Source of the DNA: Pseudomonas thivervalensis
Lineage (GTDB): Bacteria; Pseudomonadota; Gammaproteobacteria; Pseudomonadales; Pseudomonadaceae
Assembly: GCF_001269655.1 (NCBI RefSeq)
Contig: NZ_LHVE01000020.1
Coordinates: 682,001 to 746,000 of the forward strand
Length of the DNA stretch: 64,000 nt
Reading direction: 5' to 3'
Part shown: in pieces, positions 34,125 to 43,118 of the stretch
Position numbering within the stretch: the first letter of the stretch is position 1
Layout of the letters: each line of letters opens with the position of its first letter
Notes under the pieces: generated by a model
What the model was told of the DNA's origin: nothing
The model's database searches: none
What the model saw: the letters and a program-made list of their open reading frames with translations, nothing else
Position numbers and translations under genes: made by a program

Positions 34125-36893
34125 ATGAGCCAAGCCCCCCTCGTCCTGGTGGACGGTTCTTCTTATCTGTACCGCGCCTTTCACGCGCTGCCACCGCTGA
34201 CCACGTCCAAAGGCCTGCCGACCGGTGCGGTCAAGGGCGTGCTGAACATGCTCAAGAGCCTGCGCAAGCAGTATCCGGACAGTCCGTTCGCCGTGGTGTT
34301 CGACGCCAAGGGTGGGACGTTTCGCGATGCGCTGTACGCCGAATACAAGGCCAACCGCCCGAGCATGCCCGACGACATGCGCGTGCAGATCGAACCGCTG
34401 CATGCCAGCGTCAAGGCCCTGGGCTTCCCGCTGCTGTGCGTGGACAACGTCGAAGCCGATGACGTGATCGGCACCCTGGCCCGCAGCAGCGCGGCGGCCG
34501 ATCGCCCGGTGGTGATCTCCACCGGCGACAAGGACATGGCGCAGTTGGTCGATGGGCACATTACCTTGGTCAATACCATGACCGGTAGCGCCCTGGACGT
34601 GGCTGGCGTGAAGGAGAAGTTTGGCGTCGCTCCCGAGCAGATCATCGATTACCTGGCGTTGATGGGCGATTCGTCCGACAACATCCCGGGCGTCCCGGGC
34701 ATCGGGCCGAAGACCGCTTCCGGCTTGCTGGTGGGCGTCAATGGCGGTCTGACCGAGCTGTACGCGCAACTGGACATCGTCGCCACCTTGCCGATTCGTG
34801 GCGCCAAGACCTTGGCCGCCAAACTCGAAGAGCACAAGGAAATGGCATTCCTGTCCTACGAGCTGGCGACCATCAAGACCGACGTACCGTTGGATGTCGG
34901 CCTCGACGACCTGCAAATGGGCATGCCCGACCACGAGAAACTCGCCGAGCTGTACACCTTGCTGGAGTTCAAGAGCTGGTTCGAAGAAAACCAGCGGGAC
35001 GCCAAGCGTGCCGGCCAGGACATCGTCGAAGTTGCCGAAGAACAGCCCGGCGCTGCCGAGGCCAAGTACGAAGTCATCCTCGATCAGGCGCGCTTCGAAG
35101 CGTGGCTGGCGAAACTCGACAAAGCGCCGCTGTTTGCCTTTGTCACCGAAACCAACGGCGGCGATGCCCAGCATTCGCAACTCGTCGGCCTGTCGTTCGC
35201 CGTGGCCCCTTTCGAGGCGGCCTACATCCCGTTGACCCACTCCTACATGGGCGTGCCGGAGCAACTGGACCGCGACACGGTGCTCAAGGCGCTCAAGCCG
35301 CTGCTGGAAAACCCGGACAAGCTCAAGGTCGGCCAGCACGCCAAGTTCGAAACCAACATTCTGGCCAACTGCGCCATCGGTGGCGATCAGAACAACGGCA
35401 TCCTGGTCCAGGGCATCGCTTTCGACACCATGTTGGAGTCCTACGTGCTGGACTCCACCGCGACCCGTCACGACATGGACAGCCTGGCGCTCAAGTACCT
35501 GGGCCAAAGCAAGACCGATTTCCAGGACATCGCGGGCAAAGGGGTCAAGCAACTGACCTTCGACCAGATTTCCCTGGAACTGGCCGGCCCTTATGCCGCC
35601 GAAGACGCCGACGTGACCTTCCGCCTGCACCAGGCCTTGCAGGAAAAACTGGCCGCTACGCCAAGCCTGGGTCCGGTGCTCAACGACATCGAAATGCCGC
35701 TGATGCCGGTCCTGGCACGTATCGAGCGCCAGGGCGCGCTGGTCGATGCCAATCTGCTTGGGGTACAGAGCGTCGAGTTGGGCGAGAAACTGGTCGCCCT
35801 GGAGCGTGAGGCGTTTGCCATCGCCGGTGAGGAGTTCAACCTGGGTTCGCCGAAGCAATTGGGCGTGATCCTGTACGAAAAACTCGGCTTGCCGGTGCTC
35901 AGCAAAACCGCCAAGGGCCAGGCCTCCACCGCCGAAGCGGTGCTCGCCGAGTTGGCGGAGCAGGATTATCCGCTGCCGAAGGTGCTGATGCAGTACCGCT
36001 CGCTGAGCAAGCTCAAGAGCACCTACACCGATCGCCTGCCGGAACAGATCAACAGCCGCACCGGTCGCGTCCACACCAATTACCAGCAGGCTGTCGCCGC
36101 GACCGGGCGCTTGTCGTCCATCGACCCGAACCTGCAGAACATTCCGATTCGCACGGCTGAAGGCCGACGCATCCGCCAGGCGTTCGTCGCGCCCAAAGGC
36201 TACAAGCTGCTGGCGGCGGACTATTCGCAGATCGAACTGCGGATCATGGCGCACCTGGCCAAGGACGAAGGGCTGCTCCACGCGTTTCGCAATGACCTGG
36301 ATGTGCACCGGGCCACGGCGGCCGAGGTATTCGGCGTCGATCTGGAAGCCGTCACCCACGACCAGCGCCGCAGCGCCAAGGCGATCAACTTCGGCTTGAT
36401 CTACGGCATGAGTGCGTTCGGCCTGGCCAAGCAGATCGGCGTCGATCGCAAGCAATCCCAGGCTTATATCGACCGCTACTTTGCCCGCTACCCGGGAGTG
36501 CTGGCCTACATGGAGCGCACCCGCGCCCAGGCCGCCGAGCAAGGGTTCGTCGAAACCATTTTCGGTCGCCGACTGTACCTGCCGGACATCAACGCGAAAA
36601 ACCCGGCCCTGCGCAAAGGCGCCGAGCGCACCGCCATCAACGCGCCGATGCAAGGCACGGCGGCTGACATCATCAAGAAAGCCATGGTTGCCGTGGACCG
36701 CTGGCTGACCGCGTCAGGGCTGGATGCAAAAGTCATCCTGCAGGTCCACGACGAACTGGTGCTGGAAGTGCGTGAAGACCTGGTCGACCAAGTGCGCGAA
36801 GAGATCCGCCAGCACATGAGCGCCGCCGCCACACTGGACGTGCCGCTGCTGGTGGAAGTGGGCGTGGGCAATAACTGGGACGAGGCGCACTGA
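34125..36893 (+). CDS. polA: DNA polymerase I, exonuclease site altered
   Basis: A 922-residue DNA polymerase I for Okazaki-fragment processing and repair. The N-terminal 5' nuclease domain (about 1-300) has LVDGSSYLYRAFHALPPL, VEADDVIGTLA and GDSSDNIPGVPGIG. The polymerase part is intact: ATGRLSSIDPNLQNIP, ADYSQIELRIMAHLA, RRSAKAINFGLIYGMSAFGLA and QVHDELVLEV. In the 3'-5' exonuclease domain, however, FAFDTET of E. coli reads FAFVTET (V340 for D355) and LKYD reads AKFE (E409 for D424). E342 and D494 remain. Proofreading is therefore doubtful. The ATG at 34125 is chosen; a TTG at 34113 is too close to the AAGG. Confidence 0.96.
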   Translation: MSQAPLVLVDGSSYLYRAFHALPPLTTSKGLPTGAVKGVLNMLKSLRKQYPDSPFAVVFDAKGGTFRDALYAEYKANRPSMPDDMRVQIEPLHASVKALGFPLLCVDNVEADDVIGTLARSSAAADRPVVISTGDKDMAQLVDGHITLVNTMTGSALDVAGVKEKFGVAPEQIIDYLALMGDSSDNIPGVPGIGPKTASGLLVGVNGGLTELYAQLDIVATLPIRGAKTLAAKLEEHKEMAFLSYELATIKTDVPLDVGLDDLQMGMPDHEKLAELYTLLEFKSWFEENQRDAKRAGQDIVEVAEEQPGAAEAKYEVILDQARFEAWLAKLDKAPLFAFVTETNGGDAQHSQLVGLSFAVAPFEAAYIPLTHSYMGVPEQLDRDTVLKALKPLLENPDKLKVGQHAKFETNILANCAIGGDQNNGILVQGIAFDTMLESYVLDSTATRHDMDSLALKYLGQSKTDFQDIAGKGVKQLTFDQISLELAGPYAAEDADVTFRLHQALQEKLAATPSLGPVLNDIEMPLMPVLARIERQGALVDANLLGVQSVELGEKLVALEREAFAIAGEEFNLGSPKQLGVILYEKLGLPVLSKTAKGQASTAEAVLAELAEQDYPLPKVLMQYRSLSKLKSTYTDRLPEQINSRTGRVHTNYQQAVAATGRLSSIDPNLQNIPIRTAEGRRIRQAFVAPKGYKLLAADYSQIELRIMAHLAKDEGLLHAFRNDLDVHRATAAEVFGVDLEAVTHDQRRSAKAINFGLIYGMSAFGLAKQIGVDRKQSQAYIDRYFARYPGVLAYMERTRAQAAEQGFVETIFGRRLYLPDINAKNPALRKGAERTAINAPMQGTAADIIKKAMVAVDRWLTASGLDAKVILQVHDELVLEVREDLVDQVREEIRQHMSAAATLDVPLLVEVGVGNNWDEAH

Positions 36894-36921
36894 TCTTTTC
36901 ATCCTGAGGCCTCCGAGCTTT

Positions 36922-37043
36922 TGTGGCGAGGGAGCTTGCTCCCGCTCGGCTGCGCAGCAGCCGTAAACCGGGCGATGCGGTTTGCCTGAAAAAATGCAGG
37001 GGGCCTGCTGTGCAGGCCAGCGGGAGCAAGCTCCCTCGCCACA
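36922..37043. repeat. BIME: paired inverted REP elements
   Basis: GGCGAGGGAGCTTGCTCCCG and its inverted copy enclose an 80-base spacer with GGGCCTGCTGTGCAGGCC. It is the first of two repeat pairs after polA. Confidence 0.88.
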
Positions 37044-37089
37044 GGGGATTGGTGGCGGCTGATCTATCCGCAGAGGGATGGAGATTGCC

Positions 37090-37182
37090 ATCGCGAGCAA
37101 GCTCGCTCCCACACGGGCTTTGCGTCGAGCCGGATATCGAGTTCAACGCCAACCCACTGTGGGAGCGAGCTTGCTCGCGATA
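37090..37182. repeat. BIME: paired inverted REP elements, second type
   Basis: CGCGAGCAAGCTCGCTCCCACA and its inverted copy TGTGGGAGCGAGCTTGCTCGCG lie about 65 bases apart, next to the first pair after polA. Confidence 0.88.
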
Positions 37183-37317
37183 GCGTCAGCCCAGACACCC
37201 ATGCCGTATGCAGTCGCCGCAAACCAAGGCGCGGCTTCGTTAGCTCGGAAAATTCCTAAGGTTATTTCCAAAAATAATCTGAACTAAACCCGTGAATCGC
37301 CACTCAGAGATTCTGAA

Positions 37318-37447
37318 TGGCTGGTGAAGCCCTTCAATGCTCCTATGTTGTGTTAAGTGTTGGCAGATATCTGGACCCCGCCCTAGCGGTCCGGAACTTG
37401 GACCCCGAACTTCCCCCTCCCCATAAGAAGTCCGGGGTTTTTTTTGC
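37318..37447 (+). ncRNA. ersA: Candidate ErsA (Spot 42-like) small RNA
   Basis: Downstream of polA and convergent with engB lies a rightward terminator with no gene of its own: CCCCG-ACTT / AAGT-CGGGG and then T8 (37412-37447). The loop is CCCCCTCCCCAT, a long C-rich single-stranded run like that of P. aeruginosa ErsA, which is encoded between polA and the engB homologue. TCTGA at 37312-37316 could be an envelope-stress sigma -10 box, giving a transcript of about 125 bases; no good -35 was found. A second stem GGACC/GGTCC lies at 37373-37392. Ends are estimates. Confidence 0.55.
37412..37447 (+). terminator. Rho-independent terminator of the candidate sRNA
   Basis: The stem CCCCG (one mismatch) ACTT pairs with AAGT CGGGG and is followed by T8 on the plus strand only. 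The direction excludes engB and it is about 520 bases past polA. Confidence 0.8.
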
Positions 37448-37459
37448 CTGCGATTTGGC

Positions 37460-38101
37460 TTACTCGGCCTCTTCGCTGCCCTTGTCCGCCAATTCCATCC
37501 AGTCGGCCAGCACCGTATAGGCCTCTTCCAGGCCCATGCGCTTGGGCGCCGAAAATAGCTGGATGGTGATCGTGTCGCCCCAGCCCTTGCGAATCTCCGA
37601 CTGCACTTTGAGCAAGGTGTTTTTTGCCGCGCCGTAGGTGAGCTTGTCGGCCTTGGTCAGCAGGATGTGCATCGGCATGCCGCTGGCGACCGCCCAATCG
37701 AGCATCAACAGGTCGAAGTCGGTCATCGGATGGCGAATGTCCATCATCAGGATCAGGCCTTTCAGACTCTCGCGGCTGCCCAGGTAGGCTTCCAAGTGAC
37801 GCTGCCAGTGTTGCTTGAGCGGGATCGGTACCTTGGCGTAGCCGTAGCCGGGCAGGTCGACCAAACGCCGTTCATCGTCTAGCTTGAAGAAGTTCAAGAG
37901 CTGCGTGCGCCCCGGCGTTTTCGAGGTGCGTGCCAGGCTCGCATGGGTCAGGGTGTTCAGCGCGCTGGATTTACCGGCGTTGGAGCGCCCGGCAAAAGCC
38001 ACTTCGAAGCCTTCGTCGTCTGGGCATTGATCGACTTTGGCGGCGCTGAGCATGAAGGTGGACTGTTGGCACAGGCCAAGGATGGGGTTCTTCAGTTGCA
38101 T
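37460..38101 (-). CDS. engB: Ribosome-biogenesis GTPase YsxC/EngB
   Basis: A 213-residue GTPase needed for 50S subunit assembly. It has G1 AGRSNAGKSS, G2 region TSKTPGRTQLLNFF, G3 DLPGYGYA, and G4 LLTKADKL, all in family form. The ATG at 38101 (MQLKNPILGLCQQSTFMLSA) is chosen over the longer frame, whose extra 42 residues are not conserved in the family. It is divergent from the cytochrome gene at 38293, and convergent with the candidate sRNA. Confidence 0.94.
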   Translation of the reverse strand: MQLKNPILGLCQQSTFMLSAAKVDQCPDDEGFEVAFAGRSNAGKSSALNTLTHASLARTSKTPGRTQLLNFFKLDDERRLVDLPGYGYAKVPIPLKQHWQRHLEAYLGSRESLKGLILMMDIRHPMTDFDLLMLDWAVASGMPMHILLTKADKLTYGAAKNTLLKVQSEIRKGWGDTITIQLFSAPKRMGLEEAYTVLADWMELADKGSEEAE

Positions 38102-38292
38102 GGGATTTCCGATGTGGGCGGCGTCGGGAATGGACGCGGCAAGCTGTGTCGTTTCCGTTTCAGTGACGCCAGTATATAATGCCGCAGATTTTGTGTGCGC
38201 TTTGTCCCAGCGTAGGATGAAGCTCACGGGAGCGACCGACCGAAATTGCGCATTAGAACGCAGCTCGTTCCCAACCCTGAAAAGGTCGTTTT

Positions 38293-38583
38293 ATGACGAA
38301 ATGGCTGCTAGCTGCCGGTGTCTTGATGCCGCTTTACAGCGCTCAGGCTACACAGGATCCGGAAGCTGTGTACAACCGTGTTTGTGGTGCCTGTCATTCC
38401 GGCCAACTCCCCATGGCGCCCCGCAAGGGCGATCAGGAAGCTTGGACGCCGAGGTTGGCGAAAGGTATGGAGACGCTGGTGCAACACGTGACCCAGGGTT
38501 TCAAGGCGATGCCGCCGCGTGGTTTGTGCATGGACTGCAGTGCCGAGGATTACCGCGCCATCATCCAGTGGATGAGCGAGTGA
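38293..38583 (+). CDS. Small c5-type cytochrome c
   Basis: A 96-residue periplasmic monoheme cytochrome. A signal peptide (MTKWLLAAGVLMPLYSAQA) precedes the heme motif CGACH, and the distal methionine is likely in AMPPRGLCMDCS, which adds a CxxC pair typical of c5 types. It would carry electrons near terminal oxidases. It lies 46 bases before the diheme cytochrome c4 gene and is probably co-transcribed with it. Confidence 0.88.
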   Translation: MTKWLLAAGVLMPLYSAQATQDPEAVYNRVCGACHSGQLPMAPRKGDQEAWTPRLAKGMETLVQHVTQGFKAMPPRGLCMDCSAEDYRAIIQWMSE

Positions 38584-38629
38584 ACCCGGTCCATAACTCT
38601 TTAACCCTTAGCCGTAGTTGGATTAGCTG

Positions 38630-39241
38630 ATGAACAAACTGATCGTGAGTCTGCTGTTGACCTTGGGGATATCCGGCGTAGCCCACGCCGCTGGCAACGC
38701 CGCTGCCGGTCAGGCGAAAGCGGCCGTATGCGGGGCCTGCCACGGCCCGGATGGCAATAGCATGGCGCCCAACTTTCCGAAACTGGCGGGCCAGGGCGAG
38801 CGCTACTTGACCAAGCAGTTGAAGGACATCAAGGACGGCAAGCGTGTCGTGCTGGAAATGACCGGCCTGCTGACCAACCTGAGCGATCAGGACCTGGAAG
38901 ACATCGCGGCCTATTTCGCCAGCCAGAAGGGCAGCGTCGGCGCCGCCGATCCAAAACTCGTGGCTCGCGGTGAAGCGCTGTTCCGCGGCGGCAACCTGGA
39001 AAAAGGCCTGCCAGCCTGCACCGGCTGCCACTCCCCTGACGGCAAGGGCAACGCCGCTGCCGGTTTCCCGCACTTGGGCGGCCAGCATGCCCAGTACATC
39101 ACCAAGCAACTGACCGATTTCCGCAAGGAAGAAGGCGGTCGTGCCAACGACGGTGACGCGATGACCATGCGCACCATTGCCCGCAAGCTGAGCGACGAAG
39201 ATATCGCGGCCGTCTCCAGCTACATCCAGGGCCTGCACTAA
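38630..39241 (+). CDS. cc4: Diheme cytochrome c4
   Basis: A 203-residue periplasmic diheme cytochrome. A signal peptide ends near AHA (residue 20). The two heme motifs are CGACH and CTGCH, with the methionine ligands probably in NSMAPNFPKLAGQ and GDAMTMRTIAR. The two halves are clearly duplicated (YLTKQLKDIK / YITKQLTDFR). In pseudomonads it donates electrons to cbb3 and other oxidases. The gene symbol follows PAO1 usage. Confidence 0.93.
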   Translation: MNKLIVSLLLTLGISGVAHAAGNAAAGQAKAAVCGACHGPDGNSMAPNFPKLAGQGERYLTKQLKDIKDGKRVVLEMTGLLTNLSDQDLEDIAAYFASQKGSVGAADPKLVARGEALFRGGNLEKGLPACTGCHSPDGKGNAAAGFPHLGGQHAQYITKQLTDFRKEEGGRANDGDAMTMRTIARKLSDEDIAAVSSYIQGLH

Positions 39242-39306
39242 GGCCGTTGCGAGGGGATACACCTCTTGCAACGTTAACGCTCGATTAATCTGTCGATGCG
39301 AGCATC

Positions 39307-39335
39307 AAAAGGGTGGCTTTGGCCGCCCTTTTTTG
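39307..39335 (+). terminator. Intrinsic terminator after cc4
   Basis: AAAGGG-GGC pairs with GCC-CCCTTT around TTTG, with one mismatch, followed by T6. It separates cc4 from dsbA. Confidence 0.82.
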
Positions 39336-39428
39336 TGGCCGCTGCCGTTACACTAGAGAACTTGAACCCGCGACGCTCTGTCTTAGAAACAGGCCTCGCG
39401 AGGCCCCCTCATTGTCCAGGAGTAAAGC

Positions 39429-40070
39429 ATGCGTAATCTGATCATCAGCGCCGCGCTCGTCGCCGCCAGCCTGTTCGGCATGACTGCCCAAGCGGCTGAA
39501 AAGCCCGCTGCCCCCTATGTCGAATTGACCAACCCCGTTCCGGTGGCAGCGCCAGGCAAGATCGAAGTCGTGGAACTGTTCTGGTACGGCTGCCCGCATT
39601 GCTACGCTTTCGAACCGGTCATCAACCCATGGGTCGAGAAGTTGCCGTCGGACGTCAACTTCGTCCGCATCCCCGCGATGTTCGGTGGCCCATGGGACGC
39701 CCACGGCCAGATGTTCCTGACCCTCGAAGCCATGGGCGTCGAGCACAAGGTTCACGCGGCGGTATTCAATGCGATCCAGAAGGAAGGCAAGAAGCTGGTC
39801 AAGAAAGACGACATGGCGGATTTCCTCGCGACCCAAGGCGTCGATAAAGACAAGTTCATCGCCACCTTCGACTCCTTTGCCATCCAGGGCCAGATCAAGA
39901 AGGCCCGCGAACTGGCGAAGAAATACGAAATCACCGGCGTACCGACCATGATCGTCAACGGCAAATACCGCTTTGACATCGGCTCTGCCGGCGGTGCCGA
40001 ACAAGCACTGCAACTGGCCGACCAACTGATCGCCAAAGAGCGAGCGGCCACCAAGGCTGCCGCCAACTAA
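39429..40070 (+). CDS. dsbA: Thiol:disulfide interchange protein DsbA
   Basis: A 213-residue periplasmic oxidase that makes disulfide bonds in exported proteins. The signal peptide ends at AQA (near residue 22). The thioredoxin-fold active site is CPHC in ELFWYGCPHCYAFEP, with the cis-proline loop in TGVPTMIVNGKY. The ATG follows AGGAG. It lies 15 bases before the nuclease-like gene. Confidence 0.95.
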   Translation: MRNLIISAALVAASLFGMTAQAAEKPAAPYVELTNPVPVAAPGKIEVVELFWYGCPHCYAFEPVINPWVEKLPSDVNFVRIPAMFGGPWDAHGQMFLTLEAMGVEHKVHAAVFNAIQKEGKKLVKKDDMADFLATQGVDKDKFIATFDSFAIQGQIKKARELAKKYEITGVPTMIVNGKYRFDIGSAGGAEQALQLADQLIAKERAATKAAAN

Positions 40071-40085
40071 GCGCGGTCCACGCCC

Positions 40086-40964
40086 ATGGCCCGCTGGAGT
40101 ACCGAACGCATCGTTGGCCTGCATGAACCACGGGTCAACGAGCATCATGTCACGTCCACGGGCCTGCCTGGCGACAGCCGCTTGCGGCTGCTCAGCTTCA
40201 ATATCCAGGTGGGCATCAGCACCGAACGCTACCGGCATTACCTGACCCGCGGCTGGCAACATTTGCTGCCGCACACCGGGCGTGCCGGCAACCTGCAGAA
40301 AATCGGCGACCTGCTCAAGGACTTCGACCTGGTGGCCCTGCAAGAGGCCGACGGCGGAAGCTTGCGGTCAGGCTACGTCAATCAGGTGGAATACCTGGCC
40401 CAATTGGGCGCCTTCCCCTACTGGTACCAGCAGCTCAATCGCAACCTCGGCCGCCTCGGCCAGCACAGTAATGGTGTGCTGAGTCGCCTACGCCCGTGGG
40501 CGATCGAAGATCATCCGTTGCCGGGCCCCAAGGGGCGCGGGGCGATCCTGGCGCGTTTCGGTGAAGGTCCGGAGGCGCTGATCGTGGTCATGATGCACCT
40601 GGCGCTCGGGGCGCGTACCCGGACGATGCAACTGGCGTACATTCGCGAGCTGATCGGCGGCTACAAGCATCAGGTACTGATGGGTGACATGAACACCCAC
40701 GCCACCGACTTGCTGCAGACCTCGCCCCTGCGCGACCTCGGTCTGCTCGCGCCACAAGTGGAAGCGACGTTCCCCAGTTGGCGCCCCCAGCGCTGCCTGG
40801 ACCATATCCTGTTGAGCCCGACCCTGACCCTCGAACGCGTCGAGGTGTTGGCCCAACCCATTTCCGATCACCTGCCGGTCGCGGTAGAAATTCGTTTGCC
40901 GGGTTCGCTCACGGCCGATGCATTTCCCGCGCTGAATACTGCCCCTCGCGGATCCGATGAATGA
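40086..40964 (+). CDS. Endonuclease/exonuclease/phosphatase-family protein
   Basis: A 292-residue metal-dependent hydrolase of the EEP superfamily. Visible motifs are LRLLSFNIQVG, LVALQEAD (catalytic Glu), the HLALG block (histidine), GDMNTH (Asp, Asn), and the C-terminal PISDHLPVAV (Asp-His). No signal peptide is seen, so it is cytoplasmic. The substrate (nucleic acid or phospholipid) cannot be read. It corresponds to PA5488 by position. Its stop overlaps the next start (ATGA), linking it to the diguanylate cyclase. Confidence 0.87.
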   Translation: MARWSTERIVGLHEPRVNEHHVTSTGLPGDSRLRLLSFNIQVGISTERYRHYLTRGWQHLLPHTGRAGNLQKIGDLLKDFDLVALQEADGGSLRSGYVNQVEYLAQLGAFPYWYQQLNRNLGRLGQHSNGVLSRLRPWAIEDHPLPGPKGRGAILARFGEGPEALIVVMMHLALGARTRTMQLAYIRELIGGYKHQVLMGDMNTHATDLLQTSPLRDLGLLAPQVEATFPSWRPQRCLDHILLSPTLTLERVEVLAQPISDHLPVAVEIRLPGSLTADAFPALNTAPRGSDE

Positions 40965-43015
40965 GCGACGACGCCGAACGCTGGAGAGAGAAGTACCTCA
41001 AGAGTATCGAACAACAGGAAAAACTCGAGCGCCGCTGGGATGCTCGGCTCGACCTGCTGCGTCGTGGCCTGGTGCGCAGCACCCTGGCCGCCGAGGGCAC
41101 TGACCGGGCCGTCGACCAATGCATGAAAGAGATGCGCGAGGTGGTGCGCACCGATGACATGGACGCCGGCCTCGCCGCCCTGCTACCGCGCCTGGAGAAA
41201 GCCGTACTCGATTCCGAGCAACGCCGCGAAACCCGGGTCGAGCAGACGAGCGCCGCGTTGACGGCCCTGGTTACCCAGTTGCAGAGGCTGCCGCTGCCGA
41301 AGGAAGTCAGCCGGTCGTTGAAGAAGTTTGCCAAGCAACTGGAGGATCGGGCCAGCCAGGCCCGGGAGATTCCGTTGCTGCTCAGCGAATTGAGCGGCTT
41401 GCAAGGCAAGGCCCTGAGCGTCCTGGACGCCCCTGTCGAACCGAATCGACCCGGCCTGCTGCAACGGTTGTTTGGTGGTCATGGCCATGAGGACGCGACA
41501 CTGCAGCCCCACGAGCCTGCCCAGGCCGGCGTGGCGCCTTCGTCAGAAACGACCCTGCCGATAGCCGTTGAGCCGGTAACTGATACAGCGTCTATCGCGC
41601 CAGCACCAGTACCGCAGCCATCGGTTGCGGAGCAAGCGCCCTCGTTGGAGATGAAATCTGAACCGGTCGATCTGGCTGCGCCGCAGATCGAGGCCGCTCC
41701 AGCGCCCGCTCCAACAGCCGAAGTGGTCCAGCCGATCAGCGAACCGGACGAAGTCCCTGAGGCGGCGCCATTGCAGTCGCCGGTCGCTGACGAACCCCCG
41801 GTAGTGACACCCACCCCGGAGAATCCCGACGAACTGATGCCCGAGGAGGCGCCACAGGCCTTCCTCGACCACCCTTCGCCGCCTCCAGCAGAAGCCGAGC
41901 CCGACGCGCCCCTGACGGCCGCCGATGCCGCTGACGCCCAATATGCCCTGCCCGACTCGCCGGAGCCGTCCTACAGCTCCGTCGCCAAGCACATCGAAGA
42001 CACCTTGTTGGGCCTGTTGGGTGACCTGACCTTGCCCGAGCGCCATCGGCCACAAGCCGAAGCCATGCGTGAGCGGCTGCGAAATGGCTTGAACTGGTAC
42101 GAACTGCTGCCGATCCTCGATGATCTTGCGGTGCTGATGCTGGCCATTACCGACACCGGCCAGCATGAATTCGAAGCATACCTGCAACGCCTCAACGATC
42201 GGCTGGAGTCATTCCAGAGCAGCCTGCAAGCCGCCAGCGAAGACCACGCCGACAACCTGTCAGCCTCCCGGGAAATGGACACCCAGATTCGCGAACAGGT
42301 GGACGGCCTGCAAAGCAGCGTTCAACAGGCCGACGACTTGGAAGGCCTCAAGCAGGTGCTGGAGAATCACCTCGAAGGCTTGCTCGGCACGATGGACCAG
42401 CACCGCCAGCAACGTGATCAACGCGAGCAGGAAGTCTCGACGCGCTTGAAAAGCCTGGCCGATCGCGTCGCGCTGATGGAGCAGGACGCCCAGGTAGTAC
42501 GGGAGAATCTCGAAGAGCAGCGGCAAAAAGCGCTGATCGATCCGCTCACCGGGCTGCCCAACCGCGCCGCCTGGTCCGAGCGCCTGGAGCATGAAGTCGT
42601 CCAGTGGCAGCAGCACGGCAACAGCTTGCTGCTGGCGATGCTCGATCTCGACCATTTCAAGCGCATCAATGACAACTACGGCCACTTGGCCGGTGACCGG
42701 GTGTTGAAACTGATCGCCTCGGTCCTGCGCAAGCGCCTGCGTGGCAGCGATTTCATTGCGCGTTTTGGTGGCGAAGAGTTTGTCCTGCTGGTGCCGGATA
42801 CGCCCCTGGCGGCCGGTGCGAAACTGGCCGAGGCGTTGCGCCTGGCCATCGAAGCCTGCCCATTCCATTTCAAGGGCGAGCCGGTGACCGTGACGGTGTC
42901 GGTGGGCATGACGGCCTTCAAACCGGGCGAACACAGCGATTCGGTGCTTAAAAGAGCCGATCAGGCGCTCTACCGGGCGAAAAATGCCGGACGCAACCGT
43001 GTGGAGCTGGGCTGA
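40961..43015 (+). CDS. dgcH: Cytosolic diguanylate cyclase (DgcH-like)
   Basis: A 684-residue protein without membrane segments. The N-terminal 170 residues are helical. A Pro/Ala/Glu-rich disordered linker (about 175-330) follows, then another helical and coiled-coil part (about 340-530), then a GGDEF domain. The GGDEF domain has DPLTGLPNRAAW, RFGGEEFVLLV, an I-site RGSD five residues earlier, and the tail DQALYRAKNAGRN. It should make c-di-GMP under product feedback. By position it is the PA5487 (DgcH) homologue, reported as a constitutive cyclase in P. aeruginosa, by recall. Confidence 0.88.
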   Translation: MSDDAERWREKYLKSIEQQEKLERRWDARLDLLRRGLVRSTLAAEGTDRAVDQCMKEMREVVRTDDMDAGLAALLPRLEKAVLDSEQRRETRVEQTSAALTALVTQLQRLPLPKEVSRSLKKFAKQLEDRASQAREIPLLLSELSGLQGKALSVLDAPVEPNRPGLLQRLFGGHGHEDATLQPHEPAQAGVAPSSETTLPIAVEPVTDTASIAPAPVPQPSVAEQAPSLEMKSEPVDLAAPQIEAAPAPAPTAEVVQPISEPDEVPEAAPLQSPVADEPPVVTPTPENPDELMPEEAPQAFLDHPSPPPAEAEPDAPLTAADAADAQYALPDSPEPSYSSVAKHIEDTLLGLLGDLTLPERHRPQAEAMRERLRNGLNWYELLPILDDLAVLMLAITDTGQHEFEAYLQRLNDRLESFQSSLQAASEDHADNLSASREMDTQIREQVDGLQSSVQQADDLEGLKQVLENHLEGLLGTMDQHRQQRDQREQEVSTRLKSLADRVALMEQDAQVVRENLEEQRQKALIDPLTGLPNRAAWSERLEHEVVQWQQHGNSLLLAMLDLDHFKRINDNYGHLAGDRVLKLIASVLRKRLRGSDFIARFGGEEFVLLVPDTPLAAGAKLAEALRLAIEACPFHFKGEPVTVTVSVGMTAFKPGEHSDSVLKRADQALYRAKNAGRNRVELG

Positions 43016-43118
43016 GGGCTAATTGTTCCAATTTGTTTATTATCGTCCCGCGCACCGGATCATCGCGGGGCGATACGTTACACTGTTGCATTACTTCCAG
43101 CGCGTAATGCCTTCCGCC

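Noticed and set aside
34089..36653. An 854-codon open frame antisense to polA.
   Set aside because: PolA on the plus strand is certain, and long antisense frames are common in GC-rich DNA. The antisense text has no family resemblance.
37278..37286. TCTGAACT as an AlgU -10 box of the candidate sRNA.
   Set aside because: The transcript would be too long and no GAACTT lies 16-17 bases upstream; TCTGA at 37312 fits the expected length better.
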